A stretch of DNA of 64,000 bases from Bin5 sp963662575 (GCA_963662575.1 OY759723.1:868001-932000), one strand, 5' to 3'. Positions 27,110 through 37,324 are shown, counted from the stretch's first letter. A program made the numbers and translations. The notes: generated from the sequence alone by a model not told the origin.

Positions 27110-27140
27110 ATAATACTGCAAAGAGTAGGCGTTTTGTCAA
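27110..27140 (-). promoter_or_regulatory. Sigma-70-type promoter of the putative regulator
   Basis: On the minus strand a perfect TTGACA (27140-27135) is followed after 19 bases by TATTAT (27115-27110). The region is AT-rich against a GC-rich background. It lies about 65 bases before the chosen start codon. Confidence 0.6.
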
Positions 27141-27387
27141 GGGGTAAAGGGACCTGATTCGGTCAACAGAATAGGAATTTCTTGTTGTACGGGGGTCGAG
27201 CGGTTTTGCAGGAGTAGAAACGCGCATAGGTCGACAGTTTTGGCCCGGCATGGGTGTTATTCAGAAGCATGAGCCCAGCCTATCGGGGATTGTGAGCGGT
27301 GTTTGCGTGCTGGCCCATGTGGGCAGGGGCAACAATTCTGTTAACTGTCACCTGCCGCCCCTCTTTGCAGCTGGCCCAGAGACAACA

Positions 27388-27413
27388 AAAAGCAGAGCTA
27401 TCACTCTGCTTTT
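27388..27413 (-). terminator. Rho-independent terminator of the SPFH operon
   Basis: A perfect 10-bp stem (AAAAGCAGAG / CTCTGCTTTT) with a 6-base loop. On the minus strand it is followed by TGTTGT after the stem's own T-run. It lies about 75 bases after the stop of the SPFH gene, which reads in that direction. Confidence 0.75.
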
Positions 27414-27486
27414 CACCATTTGAAGACCTTCGATTGTTTAGAAGTGCCTGAACATCCCTTCTTTGGGCGCGACTTTCCTACGGTAA

Positions 27487-28584
27487 CTACCCCGCCAAGA
27501 AATCGTCAATCGCCTGCCTGGCGATGCGGTACTGGCTGCCGATTCGCCTGGCCTGGAGCGAGCCGTCGTCGATCAGGGTCTGGATGTCGGCGGGCAAGAC
27601 CTGGAGGTAGCCGGCGGCCTGTTCGAGCGTCATGACGGCCGGGGCAGCGGGTGGTTGGGTCGTCGCGGGCGGCTGGGGCGTTGCCGGCGGGTTTGGCGCG
27701 CCGCCGTCGGGCTGGGCAGGGCTCTGTGAGGCGTTCATGGCGTTGGTGATCATGCCGGCCATGCCGGCGCCGAGACCGATCCCTGCGCCCAGGCCCAGGC
27801 CTTCACCGGTTCCGCCGGATCCGCCCGACTGCTGGGCCGCGTCGCCCAAGGCACGCGCGGTCTTGAACTGCATGTAGGCGGCCATATCGCCGATCGCGCC
27901 CATGCTGGCGCGTTCGTCGATCGCTTTGGCCGTCTCCTCGGTCGGGCTGATCGAGACGATGCGGAACTGCTTAAGCGCAAGGCCCATGGCAGTGAAATCG
28001 TCCTGGAGCGTGGCGCGCATAGCGGCGCTCAGCTCGTCGAACAGGCGCGGCAGGTCGAGAATGCTGGTCATGTTCTCGCCCCACATGTCGGTCATGCGGC
28101 TGATGATGACGCTGCGCAGGAAGTCGTTGATCTGGCCGGTGCGGTACATGCCCTGCGTGCCGACGAACTGGTCGACGAAACGCTTGGGGTCGGCGATCTG
28201 CATGGTGTACTGGCCGTAGCCGCGCAGACGCACCAGGCCCAGGTCGGTATCGCGCAGGGTGATCGGTTCGGGCGTGCCCCATTTCAGGTCGGTGAACTCG
28301 CGCATATTGGCGAAGAACACTTCGGCGGTGAAGATGTCCTGGCCGCCGGTGCCCATCCGCAAGAGCCCCGACACAATCGGCAGGTTGGCGGTGGTGATGG
28401 TGTGCCGACCCGGCTCGAACAGATCCAGTGATTTGCCGTCGCGGTAGAAGACGGCGCGCTGGCTCTCGCGCACGATGACCTGGCTGCCGAAACGGAAATC
28501 GCCGGAGCCGACCTCCGGTAGGCGTACGACTAGATCCTGCGCGCCCTGATCCGGCGCTTCGATTACATCTATGATTCTTGCCAT
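27487..28584 (-). CDS. SPFH-domain protein with a C-terminal excisionase-type helix-turn-helix
   Basis: A 365-residue protein. Residues about 25-235 form an SPFH/YdjI-like ('virion core') domain: 'SQVIVRESQRAVFYRDGKSL', 'LFEPGRHTITTANLP', 'GQYTMQIADPKRFVDQ'. A Gly-rich segment (about 257-285) and a Pro/Thr/Ala-rich linker follow. The last 50 residues ('MTLEQAAGYLQVLPADIQTL', 'RRIGSQYRIARQAIDDFLAG') match the MerR/excisionase-type HTH_17 domain. YdjI-like proteins usually end in a zinc ribbon instead, so this fusion is unusual. It closes a minus-strand run with a coiled-coil protein, a zinc-ribbon membrane protein and two DUF2207 proteins, reminiscent of the membrane-stress ydjGHI locus of Bacillus (from memory). 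Confidence 0.88.
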   Translation of the reverse strand: MARIIDVIEAPDQGAQDLVVRLPEVGSGDFRFGSQVIVRESQRAVFYRDGKSLDLFEPGRHTITTANLPIVSGLLRMGTGGQDIFTAEVFFANMREFTDLKWGTPEPITLRDTDLGLVRLRGYGQYTMQIADPKRFVDQFVGTQGMYRTGQINDFLRSVIISRMTDMWGENMTSILDLPRLFDELSAAMRATLQDDFTAMGLALKQFRIVSISPTEETAKAIDERASMGAIGDMAAYMQFKTARALGDAAQQSGGSGGTGEGLGLGAGIGLGAGMAGMITNAMNASQSPAQPDGGAPNPPATPQPPATTQPPAAPAVMTLEQAAGYLQVLPADIQTLIDDGSLQARRIGSQYRIARQAIDDFLAG

Positions 28585-28647
28585 CAGTTTTCTCCTGTCT
28601 GTTGGCGCCAGTGGGCAGTGGTCTGTGGCCAGATACTGCGCGGGTCG

Positions 28648-29181
28648 CTATTCGCTGTCCGCCGTAGTTGTGATCGCCTGGCTGCGCTTGTCGAAAAGTC
28701 GCTGGAGTTCGGTCACGGTGTCGTTGACGGCCTCGATGGCGGGGCCGATTGCTTCTCGATCTGCCGTGTCGGCCTCCAGCTGGTCGATCCTCTCCTTGAT
28801 CTCCTGGGCGCGCTCCGCCAGGGCCGCGTCGAAGCGATGGAGGGCGTCGAGTTGTTCTTCCTGGATCTTAACGGCCGCGAAAAGCCCGGCGTAGCCGTAG
28901 CTGGCCGTTTTGATGCGGTCGATGAGCGTCTGCAGCCGCTGGATGGCGCCGTCGGCGTCGTCGATCCAGGCCAAACCGCCGGCGCGCAGCAGTTTCTTCT
29001 GCACGTCGTACAGCCGCTGCTTCTCCTGCTCCAGCTCGGTCACCAGGAGCTGGCGCAGGCGGTGGTCGGCCTCGCGGCGGAGCTCCTTATCGTTGTATTC
29101 ACGCACCAGCGGCAGCCCCTTGAGCAGCCGCTCGATGGCTCCCATATTCTCGTCAGCTTTTTCCACAAAGGAATCGGTCAT
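28648..29181 (-). CDS. Coiled-coil protein of unknown function
   Basis: A 177-residue, almost wholly helical, charged protein ('ELRREADHRLRQLLVTELEQ', 'ALAERAQEIKERIDQLEADT'). It has no signal peptide or membrane helix. It lies 63 bases upstream of the SPFH gene on the same strand, and PspA-like or other coiled-coil partners are common beside YdjI-type SPFH genes; I do not see a clear PspA signature. A structural or scaffolding role at the membrane is inference only. Confidence 0.75.
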   Translation of the reverse strand: MTDSFVEKADENMGAIERLLKGLPLVREYNDKELRREADHRLRQLLVTELEQEKQRLYDVQKKLLRAGGLAWIDDADGAIQRLQTLIDRIKTASYGYAGLFAAVKIQEEQLDALHRFDAALAERAQEIKERIDQLEADTADREAIGPAIEAVNDTVTELQRLFDKRSQAITTTADSE

Positions 29182-29275
29182 CTTTGCCCTCTTGTTCGGC
29201 CAACTTTCGACGCGCCAGTGGGGCGGGGCGAAAGCCGGTCCCGCTATGTAATGGGGTTGAAACCTTCTCTATTCA

Positions 29276-29818
<543 letters not shown>

Positions 29819-29926
29819 GTTTCGCTCCTTATTGTTTCCGAGGACTCGCTAACTCAACCGGTATAAAAGCATTCACTTTGCGGCATCTTTGACGCTCATC
29901 TTGCAGAGAGAAGGCGCATTCCGAAT

Positions 29927-32026
29927 TTATCCGAAGCCGCCGCCACCTCCGCCTCCTCCTCCGCCGCCGCCTCCGCCACCGCCACCACCACTGAAGCCGC
30001 CGCCGCCGGAGAATCCGCCTCCGGAGAAACCGCCGCCGCCGCTCCAGCCATCGCCACCTGTATAGGTGCTACTGGGCCGGCTGGTCATGGTGGCGCTGGT
30101 GCCGGTGAGCAGCGCGCCCAGGCCGAGGCTCATTCCTGACAGACTGAGGCCCAGCCCGCGACTGATACCGCTCAGGCTTCCGCCCATGCTCCCGCCGAGC
30201 CCACTGCGCCCCGGGGACCCGGAGGGCAAACCAGGTGTTTCGCCGCCAACGCGCCCGCCACCGACATTCAATTGAACCGACTGGCCGGGGGAGCCGGAGC
30301 CATAGTAGGCGCGCCGGTATGGTCCGTACAATTTCGAGTCAGGAATGTACCAGCCGGGTGCGGGTGCGTTCACCTTTTCAAATGTGCGAATGTACTGTTT
30401 ATCCACGCCAAAGGCGATGGCATAGGGCAGCCAGCGATCCCATAGCTCTTTCTTTTCTTCGAGGTCGCTGTAGCGGTCGATATCGCGCAGATAGTTTTTG
30501 AACGCCTGGCAGCGCGCGGCCAGTTGGGAGCCACGGCCGGTTTTGCGGGGCATGAAACGGGAGAGCAGCAGGAAGCCAAGGGCGGTTGCGGCAAGCCCGA
30601 TGCCGGGCAACGCGGCGGCGCCGGTCAGACCGCCGAACAACATATAGAGTCCCCAGCCAGCCAGCCCTGCCAGCGCGAGCAGAATTATGCCCAGGACAGC
30701 GTACTGATTGCGCACTTTTTCCGGGCTGCGGGCGAAAAATTTCTGCGCGGTCACTTCGGTGTAGAGCGCTCGCTTGAGGGCCGGCACCTCCCTGTGAAAC
30801 CTGTGCTTCAATTCCGAAAGTCGAACATGACTCCTGGTATTAAAGAGACTGTCCAGCAGGTGTTGTTCAAAGTAGGAGACTGGTAGCTTCCGATTTTCGT
30901 AGCGGTAGATGAAGTCGCGCTCGGCCCGGGATTTGCCTGTCTTCTCTTCGGTGATGCTAATGATCTTACGCTGCGCCAGATCGACAAGCGTGGCGATGAT
31001 ATCCTGCATATCGGCCTGCTCGTCAAGAAGCGTGCCGGCGACGCCCGGGGCCAGGTCGTCGGGCGGTTCGGGCAGGTAATCGGCGAGCATTTCGACTGGC
31101 TTGTCGCGGCCGAGACGGTACCAGAGCAGGTAGAGCGCGGCCGGTCCGCCCAGGAGGAAAAGCAGGCCGAATGCGCCGAACAGGAGCGTAAGAATTGGGC
31201 CCCAGCGGGCGCGGAAGAGCATTTCCGCTTCGCGTGCGGCTGCTTCGGCATCGGCCCTTGTCTGCCATGGCTGGGATTTCCCGGCCACCACGCCGGGCGT
31301 GAACTCGACCCGTACTTCGAAGGCTTGACCGGGAGCCAGACTGCGGTCGAGCACATATGCGATCTCGCGCCCGCTTTCCAGACGTGAAGCCGAGGCAATT
31401 TCGCGGGCGTCTTGCCAGGCTTCTCCCCTGTTCGTGTACGCGGCCCACTCATGGATCGCGGCCGGCGCGACCACGTTCACCCGCCCTGCCTGCACGGGGA
31501 AGCTGCGGTCGCCGTAGATCGCCTTCCACCAGAGTTGGTCGCCGCCTTCATAGTAGCGCAGGCCGCCGCGCACAGTATAGCCAAGGGAAAAGGTCTCGCT
31601 CCGGTTGGTGATGGGAGGGAAATACCAGTAAATGACGTAACGGGAGGCCTTTTCGGTGACGGTAAATGTATATGGCTCTTTGCCGTAGCTCGCGTAGCGA
31701 TAGCTGTTGCCGCTGGCGTCTGTCAGGGTCCAGTCGTCAAGGGAACTTAAATTCTTTCTGGGGATTTCGCGATAGCCGTAGGTGAAGGGGCCGCGCGTAA
31801 AGCGGATGGTCTGATGCTCGGTCACTTCAAACGCGCTGTCCTTGCGGATGATGATATCGACGTCGAAGCGCTCCCAGAGCAGGGACTTTTCCTGCGCGAA
31901 GGCGAGTTGGACTTGCAGGATCAAGAGGGCGCCGAGAAGAACTGCGGCGCCGGTCAGCAGGCGTGCAGGCAGGCCGGCTGATATTGCCACAGTTGCCAGG
32001 CTGATGATGCGGCCGCCACCGCGCAT
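29927..32026 (-). CDS. DUF2207 domain membrane protein, copy 1 (Gly-rich tail)
   Basis: A 699-residue protein from the ATG at 32026 (AAGGAG 7 bases upstream; the longer frame to 32188 is not needed). It has an N-terminal signal/membrane helix, an extracytoplasmic DUF2207 domain (about 45-235, 'WERFDVDIII', 'FEVTEHQTIRFTRG', 'YYEGGDQLWWKAIYGDRSFP'), a membrane helix near 275, a cytoplasmic part ('MQDIIATLVDLAQRKIISIT', winged-helix-like), two more helices, and a C-terminal tail with long runs of Gly and SGGGGF units. Function of DUF2207 is unknown. It is a tandem paralogue of 32133-34187. Its first 18 residues match the zinc-ribbon gene instead of its paralogue, so the 5' end seems chimeric. 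Confidence 0.88.
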   Translation of the reverse strand: MRGGGRIISLATVAISAGLPARLLTGAAVLLGALLILQVQLAFAQEKSLLWERFDVDIIIRKDSAFEVTEHQTIRFTRGPFTYGYREIPRKNLSSLDDWTLTDASGNSYRYASYGKEPYTFTVTEKASRYVIYWYFPPITNRSETFSLGYTVRGGLRYYEGGDQLWWKAIYGDRSFPVQAGRVNVVAPAAIHEWAAYTNRGEAWQDAREIASASRLESGREIAYVLDRSLAPGQAFEVRVEFTPGVVAGKSQPWQTRADAEAAAREAEMLFRARWGPILTLLFGAFGLLFLLGGPAALYLLWYRLGRDKPVEMLADYLPEPPDDLAPGVAGTLLDEQADMQDIIATLVDLAQRKIISITEEKTGKSRAERDFIYRYENRKLPVSYFEQHLLDSLFNTRSHVRLSELKHRFHREVPALKRALYTEVTAQKFFARSPEKVRNQYAVLGIILLALAGLAGWGLYMLFGGLTGAAALPGIGLAATALGFLLLSRFMPRKTGRGSQLAARCQAFKNYLRDIDRYSDLEEKKELWDRWLPYAIAFGVDKQYIRTFEKVNAPAPGWYIPDSKLYGPYRRAYYGSGSPGQSVQLNVGGGRVGGETPGLPSGSPGRSGLGGSMGGSLSGISRGLGLSLSGMSLGLGALLTGTSATMTSRPSSTYTGGDGWSGGGGFSGGGFSGGGGFSGGGGGGGGGGGGGGGGGGFG

Positions 32027-32132
32027 GGTTCGCTCCTTTTTGCTCATCGTTCGCGCTATCACCAAAAGTTGGAGAGCGCTTCTATTTCGACCGTCTTCGC
32101 GTCCAAAAGGCGAGGAGAGGCGCATCCCAATC

Positions 32133-34187
32133 TTATCCAAAGCCGCCGCCTCCGCCGCCGCCACCACCGCCGCCGAAGCCGCCGCCACCGGAGAAGCCTC
32201 CGCCGCCGCTCCAGCCGCCGCCGGATGTGGAGGAGCTGCTGGGCCGGCTGGTCATTGTAGCACTGGTGCTGGTGAGCAGGGCGCCCAGGCCCACACTCAT
32301 CCCCGACAGGCCGCTACCCAGCCCGCGGCTGGCATCGCCCAAGCCCCCGCCCAGCCCACCGCCGCCTGGAGGTCCAGAGGGAGCGCCGGCGGCGCGTCCT
32401 CCGCCGCCATGCGGGCGGGCGGGGCGGCCGAGGTGACCTGGCCCGTAGTACCAGTGGCGATAGGGGCCATACATGGTCGGGTGGGGGATGTACCAGCCGG
32501 GCGCGGGTGCGTCAACCGCTTCGAATTTGCGAATGTACTGGGAATCGACGCCAAAGGCGATGGCGAAGGGCAGCCAGCGGTCCCACAACTCCTTCTGTTC
32601 TTCAAGATCGCTGTAGCGGTCGATGTCGCGCAGGTAGCGTTTGAAGGCCTGCCAGCGCGCGGCCAGTTCGGCGCCGGCGTCGGTTTTGCGGGGCATGAAG
32701 CGGGACAACAGCAGGAAGCCGAAGGCGGTCACCCCCAGTCCTATGCCCGGCAGGACGGCGGCGCCGGTCAGACCGCCGAAAAGCGACATCAGTCCCACCC
32801 CGAACAGTCCTGCAAGGGCCAACAGACATACGCCCAGGCAGCCGTACTGGTTGCGCACTGTTTCGGGGCTGCGGGCAAAAAAGCCCTGTGCGGTCACTTC
32901 GTCATACAGTGCGCTCTTGAGTGCCGGCAACTCCTTGTGAAACTTGTCCTTCAGGTCCGAAAGTCTGACCTCGTCCTTGCGTTCAAAGAGGCCGTCCAGC
33001 AGGAGTTGCTCGAAGGCAGAGACGGGCAGCTCCCGATTTTCGTAGCGGTAGATGAAGTCGCGCGCAACCTGGAATTTGTCCGTTGCCTCTTCGGTGATGC
33101 TGATGATCTTGCGCTGCGCCAGATCGACAAGTGTGGCGATGATATCCTGCATGTCGGCCTGCTCATCAATGAGTGTGCCGACGACGCCCGGGGCCAGGTC
33201 GTCGGGGGGCTCCGGCAGGTAATCGGCGACCAAATCGACCGGTTTGTCGCGGCCGAGCCGATACCAGAGCAGGTAGAGCGCGGCCGGTCCGCCCAAGAGG
33301 AAGAGCAGGCCGAGAGCGCCGAAAACAAGCGTAAGCATCGGACCCCAACGGGCACGGAAGAGCACAGCTGCCTCACGTTCGGCGGCTTCGGCATCGGCCC
33401 TTGTCTGCCACGGCTGCGGTTCCCCGGCCACGACGCCGGGTGTAAACTCGACCCGCACTTCGAACGCTTCGCCAGGTGCGAGCCCGCGATCGAGCGCAAA
33501 GGCGATCTCCCGACCGCTTTCCAGGCGAGACGCCGAAGCGACGCCGCGCGCGTCTTCCCAGGCTTCGCCCCTGTTCGTGTACGCGGCCCATTCATGAATC
33601 GCGACCGGCGCGACAACGTTTACCCGCCCCGCCTGCACGGGGAAGCTGCGGTCGCCGTAAATCGCTTGCCACCAGAGTTGGTCGCCGCCCTCATAGTAGC
33701 GCAGGCCGTCGCGCACCGTATAGGCAAGGTTAAACGTCTCGCTCTGGTTTGCCATAACCGGGAAATACCAGTAGACGACGTAACGAGAACCCTTATCGGT
33801 GACGGTGAAAGTATATGGCTCTTTGCCGTTGCTGGCCTGGCGATAGCTGTTGCCGCTGCTGTCGGTCAGGGACCAGTTATCGAGAGAACTGAAATACTGT
33901 TTGGGGATATCGCGGTAGCCGAAGGTGAACGTTCCGCGTGAAAAGCGAATGGTCTGATGCTCTGTCACCTCGAAGGAGCTATCCCTGCGGATGATGATAT
34001 CGACGTCGAAGCGCTCCCAGAGCAGCGTTTTTTCCTGCGCGAAGGCGGAATGGGCGTGCACAACGAAGAGGACGCCGAGCAGAACTGCGGCGCTGGCAAG
34101 CAGGCGTGCAGACAGACCGGAGCGTCTCCGGTAAGCGTGTGGATGCTTTTGTCTTTTCTGGGGCGAGATCTTCAGTCTTGGAATCAT
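32133..34187 (-). CDS. DUF2207 domain membrane protein, copy 2
   Basis: A 684-residue tandem paralogue of the previous gene, alike along most of its length: 'LLWERFDVDIIIRRDSSFEV', 'YYEGGDQLWWQAIYGDRSFP', 'MQDIIATLVDLAQRKIISIT' and 'SKYLRDIDRYSDLEE'-like cytoplasmic segment. The N-terminus has a basic stretch and then a signal/anchor helix ('ARLLASAAVLLGVLFVV') ending in 'AFAQEKTLLW'. The C-terminal Gly-rich tail is shorter than in copy 1. It is the first gene of the minus-strand cluster. The two copies may form a hetero-oligomer (inference). Confidence 0.88.
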   Translation of the reverse strand: MIPRLKISPQKRQKHPHAYRRRSGLSARLLASAAVLLGVLFVVHAHSAFAQEKTLLWERFDVDIIIRRDSSFEVTEHQTIRFSRGTFTFGYRDIPKQYFSSLDNWSLTDSSGNSYRQASNGKEPYTFTVTDKGSRYVVYWYFPVMANQSETFNLAYTVRDGLRYYEGGDQLWWQAIYGDRSFPVQAGRVNVVAPVAIHEWAAYTNRGEAWEDARGVASASRLESGREIAFALDRGLAPGEAFEVRVEFTPGVVAGEPQPWQTRADAEAAEREAAVLFRARWGPMLTLVFGALGLLFLLGGPAALYLLWYRLGRDKPVDLVADYLPEPPDDLAPGVVGTLIDEQADMQDIIATLVDLAQRKIISITEEATDKFQVARDFIYRYENRELPVSAFEQLLLDGLFERKDEVRLSDLKDKFHKELPALKSALYDEVTAQGFFARSPETVRNQYGCLGVCLLALAGLFGVGLMSLFGGLTGAAVLPGIGLGVTAFGFLLLSRFMPRKTDAGAELAARWQAFKRYLRDIDRYSDLEEQKELWDRWLPFAIAFGVDSQYIRKFEAVDAPAPGWYIPHPTMYGPYRHWYYGPGHLGRPARPHGGGGRAAGAPSGPPGGGGLGGGLGDASRGLGSGLSGMSVGLGALLTSTSATMTSRPSSSSTSGGGWSGGGGFSGGGGFGGGGGGGGGGGFG

Positions 34188-34332
34188 CGTGCTCGTATTG
34201 CGCGACAGAGCGCAATAGACAGCCTCTCCTCTCCGGGGCGTGGGTTCAGGTGTATGCTCTCAGTGTCGCATAAAGCCGCCTGACATGCCTGACATTCTAC
34301 CAACTCTTTGGCTGACAATTCAATTTGGCCGG

Positions 34333-35346
34333 CTATAGGACCTGGTTGAGAAGCTCCGTCTCTCCTCGCCACAGCCGGTTCAGATTTTCGAGCAGAATGT
34401 CGATCAGGTTTTCTTCGTACATGCAGGTTTCGCCGCCGGTGTGCGGGGTGATGAGGACGTTTTCGAGGTCCCAGAAGGGTGAGTCCTGCGGCAGAGGTTC
34501 TTCCCAGAAGTGATCGATACCGACGCCGGCGATGGCGCCGGACTGGACCGCTGTAAGCATGGCCGGTTCGTCTACGCAGCCGCCGCGGGCGACATTGATC
34601 AGATAGGCGCTCTCTTTCATCTGGGCGAAGGCGGCGTCGTCGATCACGTTCTCGGTGGCGGGTGTCAGCGGACAGGTGAGGGCGACGAAATCGGCTTGCG
34701 GCAGCAGCGCGGGAAGCTCCTCTGGCGTGTGGACGGAATCGGCGGCAGCGGCGGCGGTGGCCGGGTTGCGCTTTGTGGCCAGCACGTGCATGTCGAAGGC
34801 TTTGGCCAGCTTGGCCAGCCGCGAGCCGATCTTACCCAGGCCGATGATGAGCAGGGTTTTGCCGCCCAGTTCATCTTCGCGCAGCGCCAGGTCGCCGATC
34901 ATGCCGCGCCATTGATGGCGCTGCTGGCGGTCGCGCCCAGTGTGAATGTGGCGGGTGAAGGCCAGGATCAGGGCCATGGCGTGTTCGCTGACGGCGTTGC
35001 TGTTGACGCCGCTGGCGGTGGCCAGGCGGATGCCCCGCTGCCGCAGCGCGTCGAGGTCGAACTGGTCGACGCCGGCGCCGATGGACTGGATGAAACGCAG
35101 GCGGGGGGCGACGTCCAGGAGCTCGTTCTGCCAGAATCCGGAGACGAGCAACACATCCGCCTCGGGCAGGCGGGCGGCGAGGTCCGCTGGCGTCCACGCC
35201 TGGAAGTGTTGAATGCGCTCCTGCTCGGCGGGGGCGCGGCCGCGTAAATTTGCCTGCCGGCGGGCGAAGATCAGCTCCAGTTGGTAGGCTATGTGGGCAA
35301 AGCAGATGGTCAGATCTTGCGGCGCGGGGAACGGTTGGGTGGTCAT
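34333..35346 (-). CDS. D-isomer-specific 2-hydroxyacid dehydrogenase
   Basis: A 337-residue NAD(P)-dependent oxidoreductase. The start at 35346 ('MTTQPFPAPQDLTI') follows GGAG; an upstream ATG at 35397 would add 17 unlikely residues. The Rossmann motif is 'GLGKIGSRLAKLAKAF', followed by catalytic Arg in 'INVARGGCVDEPAML', Glu in the 'DHFWEEPLP' region and His in 'ITPHTGGET'. It converts a 2-keto acid to a D-2-hydroxy acid or the reverse; the substrate cannot be told. It is divergent from the amidohydrolase gene that follows on the plus strand. Confidence 0.9.
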   Translation of the reverse strand: MTTQPFPAPQDLTICFAHIAYQLELIFARRQANLRGRAPAEQERIQHFQAWTPADLAARLPEADVLLVSGFWQNELLDVAPRLRFIQSIGAGVDQFDLDALRQRGIRLATASGVNSNAVSEHAMALILAFTRHIHTGRDRQQRHQWRGMIGDLALREDELGGKTLLIIGLGKIGSRLAKLAKAFDMHVLATKRNPATAAAAADSVHTPEELPALLPQADFVALTCPLTPATENVIDDAAFAQMKESAYLINVARGGCVDEPAMLTAVQSGAIAGVGIDHFWEEPLPQDSPFWDLENVLITPHTGGETCMYEENLIDILLENLNRLWRGETELLNQVL

Positions 35347-35567
35347 AGGGCTGCTCCGTGGCGGGTACATTGCGCGCCGCTGCTGGGCGCGGTCCAAGGA
35401 CTATATAGCACGGGGCGGCGCGATCGCGCAATGCGGAGGGGGTCTGTCTGGAATCGGGACGCTTGACGGCTGGGGTAATCGTCGCTAGGCTATGCTACTC
35501 GTACACGCGCCCGAATTGGGGACCTGTATCGCAGGCAAATTCCAACTATTCATGGCGGAGGCCCAAA

Positions 35568-36314
35568 ATGAGCCAGTTTGTTGCCGATTTCGAATCCTAT
35601 ATGCCGGATGACTTTGCCGGCAAGCCCTACGGTCCGGCCGGTCTGCTGGCCAACGCGGACGACGCCGGCATTGACGTGAGCGTCGTCTTCCAGGGGGGCG
35701 TGCCGGACGATCCCCGCCCCGGCAACGCGGCGGTGCTGGATGGGGCGGAGGGCCAGTCGCGTATTTTGCCCGGCTGCCTGGTCAACCCGACGATGGGGCC
35801 GGATGCGCTGGCGGACCTGGAAAACTGTGTGCGGCGCGGCGCGCGCACGGTGAAGTTGATGGCGGCCGGCCACCGCTATCGCCTGGACAGCTCCGCGGTT
35901 GATCCGGTGATGGATTTGGCGCGGTCGCTCGGCATCACGGCGACGATCCACTCCGGCTCGCATTTGAGCGGCTGTGCGCCAGAGTATATCGCCCACGTCG
36001 CTAAGAACCATCCCGAGGTCACGATCATCATGGACCACATGGGCTATAGGGAGTGGGTCAGGTCGGCGGTGCAGGCGGCGCAGGAGAACGCCAATATTTA
36101 TCTGGGCACGACGCTGATCGCTGCGGCCGAGCCGTACACGATTTCAGGGATTGTGGAGAGCGGTGAGCTGGGCGCGGACCGGATCGTTTTCGGCTCGAAT
36201 GCGCCGGCGGGGATCGCGTCCCACGGGGTCAACGGCATTCGGATGGCTGGCTTCTCGCCGCAGGATGAGGCGCTGGTTCTGGGTGAAAACATGCGCGCTA
36301 TCTACGATATGTAG
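35568..36314 (+). CDS. Amidohydrolase-family protein (amidohydrolase_2)
   Basis: A 248-residue TIM-barrel protein. The start at 35568 follows GGCGGAGG. It shows 'GCLVNPTMGPDAL', 'TIHSGSHLSG', 'EVTIIMDHMGY' and 'DRIVFGSNAPAGIASH', typical of the amidohydrolase_2 family that includes decarboxylases and lactonases. The usual N-terminal HxH metal pair is not seen ('MSQFVADFESYMP' instead), so metal binding may differ or be absent. The protein is also shorter than most relatives (about 280-330). Confidence 0.8.
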   Translation: MSQFVADFESYMPDDFAGKPYGPAGLLANADDAGIDVSVVFQGGVPDDPRPGNAAVLDGAEGQSRILPGCLVNPTMGPDALADLENCVRRGARTVKLMAAGHRYRLDSSAVDPVMDLARSLGITATIHSGSHLSGCAPEYIAHVAKNHPEVTIIMDHMGYREWVRSAVQAAQENANIYLGTTLIAAAEPYTISGIVESGELGADRIVFGSNAPAGIASHGVNGIRMAGFSPQDEALVLGENMRAIYDM

Positions 36315-36649
36315 GACAGCGCAGCCGGAGTGAGGAGAAGGGGCTGTCCTCTCACGCCTCTTTACTCCTTCACTCTTTTCTTGCAATTGACAAGCCATTT
36401 CCAGTGTGAGATCTCATACGAGGGCGTATTAGCGATCCATGTGAAATGAATCGTGTTCAGGCTGGCCACGCCCGTGCAAGTCTGGCGCTGCGACAGCACC
36501 GGAGCGTTCCAAATGATTTGCTCCGCGGACCACCCAAGGAATCAAGGGGTTTCTGTCAATAGCCCATTCATGTATGATTTGAGGAACCGAGGGTGGCTGG
36601 CTCTGTAGACACCAGCTTCCCTCTTCATTCGTTCCAGGAAGGAAAAACC
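36315..36649. other. Intergenic stretch with a near-perfect palindrome
   Basis: No gene seen. GTGTGAGATCTCATAC (36404-36419) is palindromic at 14 of 16 bases, with TTGACA at 36388-36393 just before it; a regulator site overlapping a promoter is possible. No good -10 box follows at the usual distance. Confidence 0.35.
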
Positions 36650-37324
36650 ATGTTCAAGAAATTGCTAGTTGTCACACTGGCACTTCTCACCGCCGCCTGC
36701 GTGCCTATCCCGCCTGAGTCGCCGGACGCGTCCTCTCAGATGTCCGAACGATCGGACAGTTGTGCCTCTGACCACATGACCTTGCAGGTCGGACAGGGCA
36801 GCGGCGATCAAGCGACGGACGAGTTGCCAGGGTATATCGATATTCTCAGAGTAGAATCCAGACTGGAGGGCGAGACGCTGACAGCTGTTTTCCACTTGAG
36901 AGACATTCCACAAGAATTGACAGTGAATCGAGAAGGTGTTCATCACATGCACCAAGACTATGGCTGGAATGTTGACATCGACATACATGGCGTAGTCAGA
37001 GACATATCTGCTGACTACTCACTCTTCGATTACACTCTTCGAGCCGAAAACAGCGCAGAAAAATCTCCCTCGGATCCCTTGCCTACAACCGGCCCCTTCG
37101 ATGACGTAATGAATCCGCTGCTGCTGGAGTTCGTGCATGACATGGAAAACAACTACCTTACACACAAGCATCTGAACGGGAACTCCCGTCTTCTCGTCTC
37201 CTACGAAGACAACACCCTCACGCTCTCCGGCCAGATTCCCGGTATTACTCGCGAATCAACCCTCCTGTTTTGGGCCTATGACACTTTGGCTGGACAAGAC
37301 GGCATCGCATGTCAATCCGGTTGA
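36650..37324 (+). CDS. Hypothetical lipoprotein
   Basis: A 224-residue protein from the ATG at 36650, preceded by AGGAAGG. The N-terminus 'MFKKLLVVTLALLTAAC' is a lipoprotein signal with the modified Cys at residue 17. The mature part is acidic and beta-rich ('LEGETLTAVFHLRDIPQEL', 'DNTLTLSGQIPGITRES'); no domain is recognised. It is preceded by a 335-base intergenic region and followed by repeats D and E. Confidence 0.75.
   Translation: MFKKLLVVTLALLTAACVPIPPESPDASSQMSERSDSCASDHMTLQVGQGSGDQATDELPGYIDILRVESRLEGETLTAVFHLRDIPQELTVNREGVHHMHQDYGWNVDIDIHGVVRDISADYSLFDYTLRAENSAEKSPSDPLPTTGPFDDVMNPLLLEFVHDMENNYLTHKHLNGNSRLLVSYEDNTLTLSGQIPGITRESTLLFWAYDTLAGQDGIACQSG

Noticed and set aside
31842..33941. 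699-codon plus-strand frame across the DUF2207 genes
   Set aside because: It is antisense to two clear paralogous membrane proteins; the long open frame comes from high GC.
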